NCBI GenBank assembly: GCA_020744425.1
Contig: JAGMUV010000005.1
Span: 3,410,001 to 3,474,000, forward strand
From: Dactylonectria macrodidyma
Lineage: Eukaryota > Ascomycota > Sordariomycetes > Hypocreales > Nectriaceae
Length of the DNA: 64,000 bases
Reading direction: 5' to 3'
Shown here: positions 22,555 to 33,123 of the stretch, in pieces
Layout of the letters: each line of letters begins with the position of its first letter
How positions within the stretch are numbered: position 1 is the first letter of the stretch
Program-made: the position numbers and the translations under genes
Notes under the pieces: model-generated
What the model saw: the letters and a program-made list of their open reading frames with translations, nothing else
What the model was told of the DNA's origin: nothing
Database searches by the model: none

Positions 22555-23344
22555 TTAAGAATCCAGAGGCTTGAAGACGAACTCGTCTAGGGTCTTAAAG
22601 GCGGTCTCAAGGTTGTCGTTGACAATGATAATGTCGTGGACGCCGGGCGTCTTGGAGTACTCGAGCTCATTGACGGCTTGAGCAAGTCGCTTCTGGATGC
22701 TCTCTTCCTTTTCGGTTCCGCGGCCACGCAAGCGGGACTCGAGAGCTTCGGTGGAAGGAGGTGCAACGAAGATGTAGCGAGCAGAGATGGTCGACTGCTT
22801 AATCTGCTTGACACCCTGTGAAAGGGTTAGCGCAATGCAATGTATAGGCAAGGGGAGAGTGAGAACATACCTCCATCTCAATGTCGAGGACGACAACCTT
22901 GCCCTTGCTGCTCTGCTCCTCAATAGTCCTCTTACTGGTGCCGTAGCGGTTCCCGCCAAACTTGGCATGCTCGACGAAGCCACCCTCGGCGATGAGATCC
23001 TCAAAGGTTTGCATGGGGACGAAGTGGTAGTCGACACCGTCAGTCTCGCCGGGCCGCGGGCCGCGGGTGGTGTGCGAGACAGAGAGGGCAAAGGTCTCTG
23101 GGTGGCGGTCGAAGAGCATCTTGTACAGCGTGCCCTTGCCGACGCCTGAGGGGCCGGAGATGACGATAGGACGGCGGTCTGCAGGAAGAGAGGCCATTGT
23201 GCGGACTTGGAAGCGGTTGGACGGGCGAATTGACGCTGAAAAAAGGCGGCGAGAGAGGGCGCGATGCGCGAGGCCGGGAGTCATGAGCAGGGTGATAGTG
23301 AGAGAGGGAGACGAAGCGAGGGTGGGGGAAAGGCGGTGGGGCAT
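22555..23344 (-). CDS. GUK1: Guanylate kinase
   Basis: Phosphorylates GMP to GDP with ATP, an essential step in GTP supply. Minus-strand exons 22871-23344 and 22555-22815 give 244 residues from the upstream ATG. The P-loop is SGPSGVGKGT; the GMP-binding segment SVSHTTRGPRPGE and the lid region (RLRGRGTEKEESIQKRL) follow. Typical guanylate kinases have about 190 residues, and the second in-frame ATG at 23197 (MASLPADRRPIVISG) would give 195. The extra 49 residues are rich in Arg, Ser and Leu (LAHRALSRRLFSASIRPSNRF) and look like a mitochondrial presequence, so two isoforms are possible. It is divergent from RFC3 by about 490 bases. Confidence 0.93.
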
Positions 23345-23831
23345 TTAAAGTATCCGTAGCGGGTTGTCCAGTTGCTTGGTTGTCTGGAACCTCTTTAGCC
23401 GCTGGGGAAACCATGGTGGGAAATCTTATCTGAGAAAAATAATTAAGAACAAATCGTTTCTCACCTGGCTTGCCTTATCCTAAGAGATTCTGGGTCATGG
23501 GGTTTCAAAGTCTCATGTCAAAGTCTCACAAGGCTGTGTGAGTGGTTGTGATGGAGACTCATGATTGGTCAGTGGCACCTTCTCAACTTTCATAGGCACT
23601 TTGGTACCTTAGGTGTCAACCTGACAGGGGGCTAAATTGATGGACACGCTTCAGACGCGATTCACGGCGCGTCTTCAACCATGCCCATGACCTCACCTTA
23701 ATTCTGCAATTGTCAATTGACCACACAATCACTTGTCCTCCATCCCGAAAAAAAAAACCGGACCAAAAAAGCCACCACGCCTGTATCCCTTGAGCTGGGT
23801 TTTTACTGCCGCGGGTATCACAGTAGTCGTC
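23345..23831. promoter_or_regulatory. Shared upstream region of GUK1 and RFC3
   Basis: This 487-base interval lies between divergent start codons and holds both promoters. I see no definite element. Confidence 0.4.
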
Positions 23832-25135
23832 ATGTCGGACTTCGAGGATGAGATGGACGTCGACGGCCCTAGGCCCTCTAATGACATTGTCTTTTCCGCT
23901 GCAGCGACCAAGGGGAAGCGGAGCGCCGCCAACCTGCCTGTCGAGGCCGAAGACAGCCTGCCTTGGTAAGAAAATAGAGAGACACGGAGAGACGGGGAGA
24001 TAAAGAGAGATGATCCTTCTCTCCTGCTAACTCGTTCGCAGGATCGAAAAGTACCGCCCCAACACTCTCGACGACGTTTCGGGTCACCAAGACATCCTCG
24101 CTACCATCAACAAGTTCGTCGACTCCAATCGCCTCCCTCATCTCCTTCTCTACGGGCCCCCGGGCACCGGCAAGACGTCGACCATCCTGGCGCTCGCCCG
24201 ACGCATATATGGCGTTGCTAATGTCCGCCAAATGGTGCTCGAGCTGAACGCTTCGGATGACCGCGGTATCGACGTTGTGCGTGAACAGATCAAGACGTTT
24301 GCGAGCACGAAGCAGATCTTCTCCATGGGCGGCCCTGCTGGCAAGGGCTCCCTGGCGGGCTTCAAGCTCATCGTGCTCGACGAAGCAGATGCCATGACGA
24401 GCACGGCACAGATGGCACTGCGCCGCATCATGGAGAAGTACACAGTCAACACGCGCTTCTGCATCATCGCGAACTACGCGCATAAGCTGAGCCCCGCGCT
24501 GCTGAGCCGTTGCACGCGGTTCCGCTTCAGCCCGCTTAAGGAGGCCGATATCCGAGTCCTGGTGGACAAGGTCGTTGAGGAGGAGAAAGTCAACATTGGC
24601 AGCGAGGCGGTAGATGCCCTGGTGAAGCTGAGCAAGGGAGATATGCGAAGAGCCTTGAACGTGCTGCAGGCATGCCACGCATCGAGTGAGTCCACATGCC
24701 CCGATGCTACTTGACACCACACAAGTAACTGACTGTTTAGGCACCCCTCTACGTCCGAAGGATGCCCCGAAGATCCCAGAGAGCGAGATCCAGCGGGACA
24801 CCATCACGACGGAAACCATTTACAACTGTATCGCGGCACCTCCCCCTGATTCTATCAAGGAGATTGTATCGACACTGCTTAACACGTCCGACGTGACGAG
24901 CTGCTTGAACACGATCAATATCCTCAAGGTTTCCCAGGGCCTGGCGCTGGCTGACATCATTACGGCGTTGTCGGAGGAGTTGGTTAAACTGGAGGTGAGC
25001 CCGGAGGTGATGATCACGTGGCTGGATGGCCTTGCAGACATCGAGCATAGAGTCGCTGGCGGTGCAAGCGAGGTCATCCAGACGGGTGCGGTAGTAGGCA
25101 TTGTTCGGGGTGGCGTTGAGTTGATGAGCCGGTGA
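23832..25135 (+). CDS. RFC3: Replication factor C small subunit 3
   Basis: AAA+ subunit of the RFC clamp loader, which opens PCNA and places it at primer ends for DNA polymerase delta; also used in checkpoint loaders. Exons 23832-23965, 24042-24685 and 24741-25135 give 390 residues. After an acidic N-terminus ([13 protein letters not shown]) come the RFC box [12 protein letters not shown], Walker [10 protein letters not shown], Walker [11 protein letters not shown] and the arginine-finger motif LSRCTRFRF. Helical collar sequences end the protein. These motifs and the length fit Rfc3 (human RFC5), rather than Rfc2, Rfc4 or Rfc5. All introns are standard GT-AG of 55-76 bases. Confidence 0.94.
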
Positions 25136-26027
25136 ATGGCTTATGGATACATGACCGGGAGAGCGAGAACGAATAACTTCGTGTCGCCGAGAAACGGAGG
25201 TCTTGAAATGGCCCGAAGCTGGATTCAAGGAATCTGACCGAGCTACTGGTCGATGCGAGACGGTGGATATACCAAAGGAAGACGCTATCTAAACGAAGGA
25301 AGGGCACGGAGGCTGTTGAGATAGTAGAGGATCCTGACATGTGAAGTGCTGTCCATGCGCGAAGGAAGACTACAAGCCAAGATTTATGACGTCCACACTC
25401 ACTAAAGAAATGATGGGTACTCGAAGATGGAAAAGATATGTGCCATTATTACCACACAGTTGTCGATTCGTGCGAATCAAGTCCGTATTATCATAATAGA
25501 CGTAGTATATTAAGGTAGGTCCCATCTTATTACCCACCTAGATGATTGCTACGCCGCCGGAGGTTATTGCGTCCTCGGTCGCCAAAGCCGAGGACCAACG
25601 GCGCATGACAAATTATTCCACCAGCCACGGGCAGGGTTTCGTGGCGCTTCGGCTTGCATCTTCTATTTTACCCAACATTTGGACGATTCGGCTAGATCCT
25701 CGCAAGCCTCGCGCGCACCCGAAACCCGCTACTGCCCACTAGCTGATAGCGGGCCATCCATCCGCCCATTTCACCACCGTCTACACGAACAAGGCACGCC
25801 CGCCTGAGAAATGCGGCTCCACGCAACCGCAGCAGATGCGGCCGTGAAATAATCTAGCAGCAAGGGACCAGAAAGAAAAAAGACGTTCCTTCTCAGAGAG
25901 ATTGAGAGTTGAGAGGCAGGGGACGACAAAGAGAAGGCAGCCCTTCCCTCCCTCCTTCCCTCCTGCCGCGGATCGCACCCTCCTTCCTCCCCCCCGAAAC
26001 CAATTCGTTCCTTCCTGCCCACAGGAG
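25136..26027. other. Spacer between RFC3 and the BTB gene
   Basis: Tandem genes, about 890 bases. It holds the RFC3 3' UTR and the CT-rich leader of the BTB gene (about 25930-26027). No gene is seen. Confidence 0.5.
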
Positions 26028-27729
26028 ATGGAGTCCGTGGCCTCCTCCGAGGCCGGGGCGGCGCCGTCCGTCGAGCCGTCCGTCGAGCCGCTCTCTGAGT
26101 CCACCGTCGCCCGAATCCCGCATATCCTCCCCCACGAGCGCGTCTTCCCCATCCAGATCGGCAGCGAGCTGTTCAAGCTCTCGGGCGCCTCTCTGTCCTC
26201 CGACGGTGAGTCCTCCTCCTCGAACTTCGTCCTCGAAACCTTCCCACCAAACGATGCGATCGCGATCGCGCCAATGCCAACAACGACGCAAATGCGCTGA
26301 CGATTCTCCGCCTCGCTCTCGATAAAGCCCCTTCCTACTTCTCTCAATACTTCCTGTGCCAGCTTCGCGCCGCTGCGGAGAATGGCGATGAGGCCGGCAC
26401 CTCGTTGCGGACGCTGTACATTGATCGCGACCCCGTAATCTTCCGCGATATCTCTCTACATCTCCAGGGCTACCACGTCTCGCCGCGCGACGGCACACAC
26501 TTTGTGCGATTATTCTCCGATGCGCAATTCTACAGCTGTTTGTCCATACTCTTCTTCTTCCTCCTCTTGTCCCTTCATCAATGGACCCTCAAGCTAATCC
26601 CCAGCTTTCCCGGACGACAGTGCCCAAGCTCATCTCGCAGCTCTACGAGGAGAGCATCTTCATCTCTATCGGCCACCGCGAGTTCCAGATCCCCCGCGAC
26701 ATCTTCACCGACCCAGGCAACTCGCCCAACTACTTCTCGCTCGGCTTCGCCGTCTTCTTCACGCGGCCCGACGACCTCTTCCCGGGCCTCGAGCGCGAGG
26801 GCCTCATCCGGCCGCCGTCGATCCTGCCGCCAGCCGTGCCGAACCGGAGCGCCGACACCTTTGCCGAGCTGCTGAGCCTGCTGCGCGGCTACCCGGTGCA
26901 CATCCGCGATGAGGTGCATCGCCAGGAGCTGCTGCGCGACGCCCGATATTTCCACTTCAAAGGGCTGGAGCAGCGCCTGATCCCGCACGCCATCACCTAC
27001 AACCAGGCTCGCCGCCGTGAGGAGATTCTGCTGCGCCTCGAGAACATCCAAAAGAGCGGCATCAGCGTCCTCCACGAAGGCCCGGAGCCCGGCGCCGGCT
27101 GGGTCCAGTACGCCCGGCCCTACGTCGACGAGAAGCCGGCCGAGCTCGTCCTCGAGATTGGCGGCGAAACGACCAAGATCCACTTCATCGGCGGCGTCCC
27201 GCGCGCCGAGTTCTTCAAGGACACCAAGGCCCGTGTCGCCAAGCTATTCGAGGTCATCGCCACCAAGCTGAACCTGCCGCCGACCACACAGCCGCTCGGC
27301 CTGCTCATGGCCTCGGGCGGCGCCGGCTCTCAGCCGCCGACGCCGGGCAACACGCCGCTCAGCGAGGACCTGGTTCGCATCGTCCTAGACCACGAGTCGG
27401 CCGTCATCCTCGACGGCAAGGAGCACGTTGAGGAGCCCGCCGCCAACTCGGCCTCGGGCGCCGGCGACTCGCCCGCCAGCAGCATCGGCGGCGCCATGAC
27501 GAACACAACCCTGACCCTGACGACGAACCCGCGGAAGCGCCGACGCACTGACGGTAGCATCGGCCCCGGCGACGACGAGTGGACCGTCATGACGGGCCAG
27601 TGGCGACTCCGCATCCAGGGTTCCAAGGGCGCGAAGGGAGGCGTCGAGTGCGTCCTCGTCGCCGTCAAGCTCGACGCCGTGAGCTCGCAGCTGGGACGTA
27701 ACCTCGCGAGGCCGTTCCTCGGCACCTGA
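26028..27729 (+). CDS. BTB/POZ (T1-type) domain protein, possibly Whi2-like
   Basis: Fungal protein with two BTB/T1-like modules, a fold that mediates oligomerisation and adaptor contacts; the exact role is unknown. Exons 26028-26205, 26328-26537 and 26621-27729 give 498 residues. The first module runs from about 39 (FPIQIGSELFKLSGASL) to about 130 (FVRLFSDAQFYSLPKLISQL). The second starts at IFISIGHREFQIPRDIF, about 140, and includes LLRGYPVHIRDEVHRQELL. The C-terminal part has a KRRR nuclear-signal-like cluster and ends with DEWTVMTGQWRLRIQG...VAVKLDAV, faintly like the end of yeast Whi2, a stress and growth adaptor. That link is a guess. The second donor is GTTTGT, weaker than the others, but the frame fits and it completes the BTB core. 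Confidence 0.85.
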
Positions 27730-28431
27730 CGTAGGTGCTCGCTCCCTGTCTCGATTTATGGGACATTTGTTGCGCCGGCCAAGGGGTGTTTGGGGCACGG
27801 AAGAGGTCATATAGGAGTTTGAAGGTCATGAACATAGCATATATAAATACGATATAGGAGGCCCTTTTTCGAATTCGATACCATTTTATTTTACAGAGGC
27901 TCAACCGCCAAACGTGCCCATCATCACCGGGTATTATTGGCACATCACAAGCTCGTCAGGCGTCGCAGGGTCCCAAGTAAACTTCATGTATGTACCCTGC
28001 ATGCCATAATAAACGGAAAATTATACACAAGGCCACCACCACCATTACGTCGTGGCCCAGAGACAAAACTCGAGCTTTCATACATCAAATGCATCATCCA
28101 TCCATAAAGCAAGAAACTATCGCCGTTCAGCGATGCACCAAGCTATCCTGACCCTATCGAGCTTGGAATGAGCTTTTTTCCCAACAAGCAGAACGGGTTC
28201 GAAAAAATCGAAATTCAAAAAGCGCCTCCTTCGCCGAGCCCCAAATACGCAGAACAATGCAAGACTATTGGAGAGAGAGAGGGTACGAAAAGGGTTCCAA
28301 CTGGAGAGGAAAAAAGAAACTCGCCACCATCTTTTCGGCGTGTGCCCCAAACGCAAAGAAAAGGAGGTGAGGTTGAAAGGTGTTGTTCGTCAAGTCATGT
28401 CAAGGGCGTCAGCCAGCGAGTCCTCGAGATT
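27730..28431. other. 3' spacer between convergent BTB and coiled-coil genes
   Basis: This 700-base interval is A/T-richer than its neighbours and contains both 3' UTRs. No gene is seen. Confidence 0.5.
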
Positions 28432-30392
28432 CTACCGCTTCTTAGCAGCAGTGATGGTAGTCGTCGGGGCGCTCATTTGCCTGCGGTCGACACCCTCGAC
28501 CATCTTCCGGCGTGGAGTCATCGTGCCCTGGGCAATGGATCGCGCGCGTCCACGGCGCTCGCGGATCTTAGCCAAAGCCTGTTCACGGGTCATGGTAGGC
28601 GTCAGTGCAGGGTTGGACAGATCGAAGCTAGCGTTCCCGTGTGTAGGTGTGCGCAGGCGCTCGTAAAAGGACGAGTCTGGGCGAGAAGCACCATCATGAA
28701 GGGGCACTGAGGTTGTTGTGGTGACGGTATAGAAGGATGCGGAGGTGTGGGGCCGGGAGTCCGGAGCCGCTTCGGCGGGGGTGTCGGCATTGGGAGCAGC
28801 GTCGGGCATGGTGGGGATGGATGCGAGAGACGCGGCGAGGACCTCGTCATTCGAGTCACTGTGAGGAGCGTTGAGCAGCGAGGCAAGCGAAAGTCGCTCC
28901 TGGGCTAGAAGCGCAAAGGACGGCGGCTCCACCGAGGGCGTCCTGGCGTAGCGCTCCCTCTCATATGGCGATGCTGGCTTCGCCTCGACATTCTCCTGGT
29001 CCACGGGCTCAGGGGTAGTATCGACCTCGGCTTCAGAGTGGAGACCCTGGCACGTCTCCTGTTCCACATTGACTTGCTCTTTGGCTTCGGCTTGCTTCTG
29101 CGCCTCTAGGGCCTCCGCTTCTTGCTCAGAGACAGTGCGGAAGATGCCCTCCTTGGGGCAGAAGATGGTGCTCCGTCGGGGCTCCTTTCTGGATCTTGGG
29201 GCCAGGCGCTCAGGGGCCACCTCTTGAAGCTGGGGTTCAACTTCACGCTCATCCTCTTGCTGAGGTTCGGGCTCTTCAATCTGGGGAGGGGTCGGAGCAC
29301 GCTCCTCGCATCCAGCGTCGTCTAGCCTTTGCAGCTTGTCGTTTGGACCCTCGAGACCTATCGAGCTGCGTCGCTTTCGGCGAGAAGGGGACTTTGACTT
29401 GACACATGGGCAGCAGCCCAGCTGGCACTCGAGCTGCAGAAACTCGACCATGTCCTGAGCGCGGTCCGCCCGTTGGCGCTCAAACACCAACTGGGTACTG
29501 AGATCTTCGATTTCCGCCTCGCTGGCCGCCGAAGACACAATGTCCATTGTTGACAGTGACACTCGAGGCTGCTTCTTCTTCTTGGGAGAAGCAAACTCGT
29601 CGTCGGCATCCTTAGACGGGGGAAGGGGAATTCGTCCTTCTGCAGCAATACGGGCAACCTCCTCGTTCTGGGCAGCCGTCTTGTAAGCGTCACGCTCCTG
29701 TTCCACAACCTTGATACGTTCCAGGGCCTGATCGAGCTGTTCTTGAACTCCGACTATCTGGTAGCGCGCTGTGAATGCCTCCTGCTCGCGTACCTTGCTC
29801 CGCTCCTTTTCACGCTTGAGGTTCTCGTCGTTCATCTTAGCGGCGCCGCGGGATGACTTGAGTTCCTCCTGCAGCTTCACAATGGATGATTGCGTCTTGA
29901 ACGTTTCTTTTCGTGCGCGTCGGATTTCTTTCTCCCAAAGGGCTTGTGTGTGCGCATGCGTCTCCTTGGCTCGACCGTAATTTTCCTTTGTGCGTGTTAA
30001 TATCAGGGTTGGTTCGATGGACATCAATAGGCGCAACTCACCATTAATGTTTCCAAACGCTCGCCGACTCTCCGTTCGCGGTCTTTTCCTTCCTCGACGG
30101 CCCTTTGCAAGGCCTTGACCTCTTCTCTGTACCTCCTCATCTCCGTCTCGGCCTCCTCACGTCCGAGCATGGCCCGCTTGAGGGCGGCATCGGCCGTTTT
30201 GCGCTCGAGCTGTTTCGACTGCAATGAGACGCTGAGGTTGTTGAACTGGCTGATCTTGTCGTGCACTGAGCTGTCGCGGGATTCGCTGCGGCCGTGGGAG
30301 AAGATGGATTCGCGTTGCTGGTTCACGCGCTCCGCCGTCACGGCTTGGAGGGGGCCGCCTGGAGACCCAGGTAGGCTCGGGGTGTTGGACAT
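28432..30392 (-). CDS. Coiled-coil protein, unknown function
   Basis: Not recognised as a named family. Minus-strand exons 30042-30392 and 28432-29985 (56-base intron, GTGAGT...AAAG) give 634 residues. Residues about 45-270 are a long heptad-like coiled coil rich in Glu, Lys, Arg and Gln (e.g. RYREEVKALQRAVEEGKDRERR). A cysteine cluster LGCCPCVKSKS follows, then a basic stretch (SPSRRKRRSS) resembling a nuclear signal. The middle is disordered and Pro/Glu-rich, and the C-terminus is a conserved-looking basic helix (MTREQALAKIRERRGRARSI). The layout would suit a structural or spindle- and septum-associated scaffold, but this is inference. It is divergent from the MAPR gene. Confidence 0.85.
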
Positions 30393-30952
30393 TGTGATAG
30401 AGGGTCGATTCGGTGCGATTTGGTGATGGGATTCGCTTATGCGCGGTGGGAGCCTAACAAGACTGAGGGTTGCAACAGTGCGGGTGGTTTCTTCGACGAT
30501 GTTGAGGTGGTGCAGTGCATTTGGGCTAAGGATGGCTGTTTACACCCTGCCGCTGCCAAGTAAACCATGAGGCGATGGGCGGTTGCTGTGGTGACGCGAC
30601 GTCATGTGACGCCACTCCATCCTATGGCATGCCCTGAACATTACGGGAACACGGCGGCCGTGAGCATATCGCTCAACATCCAACCACCTTCTTCGAATTG
30701 CGCTGACACTCCTAAGGTGGAGTGTATGGATTGATAAGAATTTCGACACCCCGATAAGCTTTTGACACGGAGTATTCGAGCGAAGCTCCCGACAAGAACA
30801 CGACACGAGAGCAAACGTAACAGGCACGCCACTTCGTCTCTTCATCGCTTCATCCGGGCGTCTCGATTTCCCCCCCTTACACCAGACTTCACTTCACTCA
30901 TCTTCTTCTTTTCTATTTTCCTCCCTATTGCCCAAACACAAATTGCTTCGCC
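30393..30952. promoter_or_regulatory. Shared upstream region of coiled-coil and MAPR genes
   Basis: This 560-base interval lies between divergent starts. It contains an ACGGAGTA element at about 30769-30776, a motif seen in other spacers of this window in the reverse orientation, and a pyrimidine-rich leader before the MAPR start. Confidence 0.4.
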
Positions 30953-31833
30953 ATGGCCGACGCCAATGTACGACAGCGCAAGCCTGTAGCTGGAGACGAG
31001 CCAGCCAAGGACGAGACACCAGAGAGGGAGGAGACACCAGAACGAGAGCAAGTCCCAATCAGAAAGGCCAAGAAGCCCAGAAACATCGACGAGGACGCCG
31101 ACGAATACGGCCCTTGGGTTGATATTCTTCGGGTACTCACGTTCCTCCTCCTCGCCTCTCTCGGACTCAGCTATGTCATCAGTGGAGGTGACAGCCTGTG
31201 GTGGGGACTGAAGCAGAAACCCAACTACATGACAATGGACTACTGGAAGGAATTGCTCAAGGGACCAGTTGAGTCATCCTGCTATTGATGGCACCCATGA
31301 GTTCAACAGCTAACATCGTCCTCTCCCTTCCTCAGGATGCGCCCATCTACCTAACCCTGGACGAGCTCGCCGCCTTTGACGGCACCGACGAGGAGAAGCC
31401 CCTCTACATCGGCCTCAACGGCACCATCTACGACGTCTCCAACGGTCGCCGCATCTACGGGCCCGGCGGTTCCTATCACGGCTTCGCCGGCTGTGACGCC
31501 GCCCGCGCCTTCGTGACGGGCTGCTTCGCCGACGATCGCACCGCCGACCTGCGCGGCATCGAGCTCATGTACATGCCCCTGGACGACCCGGAGACAGATG
31601 CCCACTGGACCGAGAAGGAGCTCGAAGTCAAGCGCGCCCAAGAGCTGGAGGTAGCCAAGCAGAAGGCCTTCAACGCGCTGGACCACTGGGTCAAGTTCTT
31701 TTCCAACAGCAGAAAGTACAAGAAGGTCGGCTACATCGTCAGAGAGGATGGCTGGCTGGAGAAAGAGGAGCCCAGGGAGCTGTGCGCCCCGGCGCAAAAC
31801 GGGAGGAAGAAGAGGACTGTTCCCTCTGTCTAA
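30953..31833 (+). CDS. Membrane-anchored cytochrome b5-like heme-binding protein (MAPR/Dap1-like)
   Basis: Member of the membrane-associated progesterone receptor (Dap1/PGRMC1) group, which binds heme and, in yeasts, supports cytochrome P450 enzymes of ergosterol synthesis. Exons 30953-31267 and 31336-31833 give 270 residues. An acidic/basic N-terminal tail is followed by one membrane segment at about 57-77. The cytochrome b5-like fold starts at DAPIYLTLDELAAFDG. The heme-ligand region is visible as RRIYGPGGSYHGFAGCDAAR, with tyrosines as in Dap1 rather than the His pair of true cytochrome b5. A charged coiled helix (about 185-215) and a Lys-rich tail end the protein. The donor is GTTGAG, somewhat unusual. 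ER localisation is inferred from the family. Confidence 0.9.
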
Positions 31834-32309
31834 GCTGCAGGGTGACCAGTACGTAGTAGGCCCTTACAACAGGCCCTTGTAGGGTTAAGCGATGCGTTTT
31901 AAGATATTCTTAGAGAGCCAATCTACTCCATTTGATTATTCACTCTAGCTCGGTCCCCCTTTCGAGACCCATACAATGGAGCGAGGGACAGGCAAGAGGG
32001 AAGACGAAATGCAAAAGGTTTCAGCAAGTTATATGCGATTTGTTGGAGAAGACTTATGCCGGTTCTTCTAGTCCGGTTCTTCTAAATCCAATGCAAAGAC
32101 TAATCCAGTACACCACGTCCCACCTCAGTAACATCTGGGTGTTTTCCCGAGACCTCGGCGACTGCTCCCCGCGCAGAGTGTCTGTGACCATCCCAATACA
32201 AAATAAAGTGCTGCGAACAGCTGTACATATAGACAAAAATGGCAAAATATTATTAACGGGTCATTTCCCGAGCCCGCTCTAGCAGAATCCCGTGTTCGTT
32301 ACCCACACA
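31834..32309. other. 3' spacer between convergent MAPR and cupredoxin genes
   Basis: This 476-base interval is A/T-rich and holds both 3' UTRs. Nothing else is seen. Confidence 0.5.
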
Positions 32310-33123
32310 TTACAGAATCAAGAAGGCTACCGCAATGGCGAGCAGCAACGTCGTAGGGGAGGATAGCGTTGAAGCGCCACCAATAATGGTAGAATCGGTA
32401 GCGGCAGGGCTTCCAGCGGTTGGCGTCGTACCAGGGGTTTGGATGGCACCATCAGAGCCAGAGCCACTAGTGCTATCACCGCTGGTGTTGTCGCCGTTGT
32501 CGCCTGAGCTGCTGTCATCGCCTGAGCTTTCGCCGGGCACGATGTTGGAGCCAGTGGCAGACTCAGCGAGGGTCTTGTAGTTTGCCAGGGACCGGGAAGA
32601 GTTGGCAGCAGTGCTGTTCGGTTGTTAGCTGTCATGACTCGCACACACTTGGATACCAGGCGTCTACTTACTTCTCGTTGATGACCATGGACATTCCACC
32701 CTGGCAGTGAGTAGCCTGACTGCAGAAAATCCAGAGAGGTTTTTCGTCTGAGATGGTGATGGTGTAGGTCGGGATCATGTTGTCGCCTGCACTAGCTGCC
32801 ACAGGTTGGTAGCCCGAGTAAATGCCCTGGATGCTCGAGTTGATGTTGGAGATTGGGATGCAGGGGTTGTCAAAGTTGGACTGTGTAACTGTGTGGTTGC
32901 CGACCCAGAACTGGAACTGCACCATGGTCCCTACTGCTGCCGTAATGGATTCAGGCCAGAACTTGAGGCCGGTTGCGTTGGTCGCCGACTTTCCAACGGA
33001 GACGACCTGAACATCGACGGCTGCGTGATTGTTAGTATAATGACGTGTGGAGTGAATGCTCATCGTGAACGTACCTTGGGCGACGCCCAACAGGGCCATG
33101 GCAAAGAGTGAGGAGAAGTACAT
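32310..33123 (-). CDS. Secreted GPI-anchored cupredoxin-like protein
   Basis: Extracellular serine-rich cupredoxin of the fungal type. Minus-strand exons 33075-33123, 32672-33020 and 32310-32613 give 233 residues. A signal peptide (MYFSSLFAMALLGVAQ) leads into a beta-rich cupredoxin domain. Candidate copper ligands are the His of WVGNHTV and, near the end, Cys, His and Met in FCSQATHCQGGM. A Ser/Thr/Gly/Asp-rich stalk and a hydrophobic C-terminus (TLLLAIAVAFLIL) indicate a GPI anchor. The first intron is 54 bases, divisible by three and free of stops, so retention would insert 18 residues after the signal peptide. Copper binding or a wall function is inferred from the fold. Confidence 0.9.

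Noticed and set aside
23878..24819. Minus-strand frame of 313 codons
   Set aside because: It is the antisense of RFC3 exons and exists because of the GC-rich third positions. No independent motif or splice pattern.
26578..27183. Minus-strand frame of 201 codons
   Set aside because: Antisense shadow of the BTB gene; acidic, low-complexity composition follows from the coding strand.
11612..30392. A single biosynthetic or defence gene cluster
   Set aside because: The genes belong to unrelated housekeeping pathways with varied orientation and no backbone enzyme, transporter and regulator set.
31351..31797. Minus-strand frame of 148 codons
   Set aside because: Antisense shadow of MAPR exon 2.
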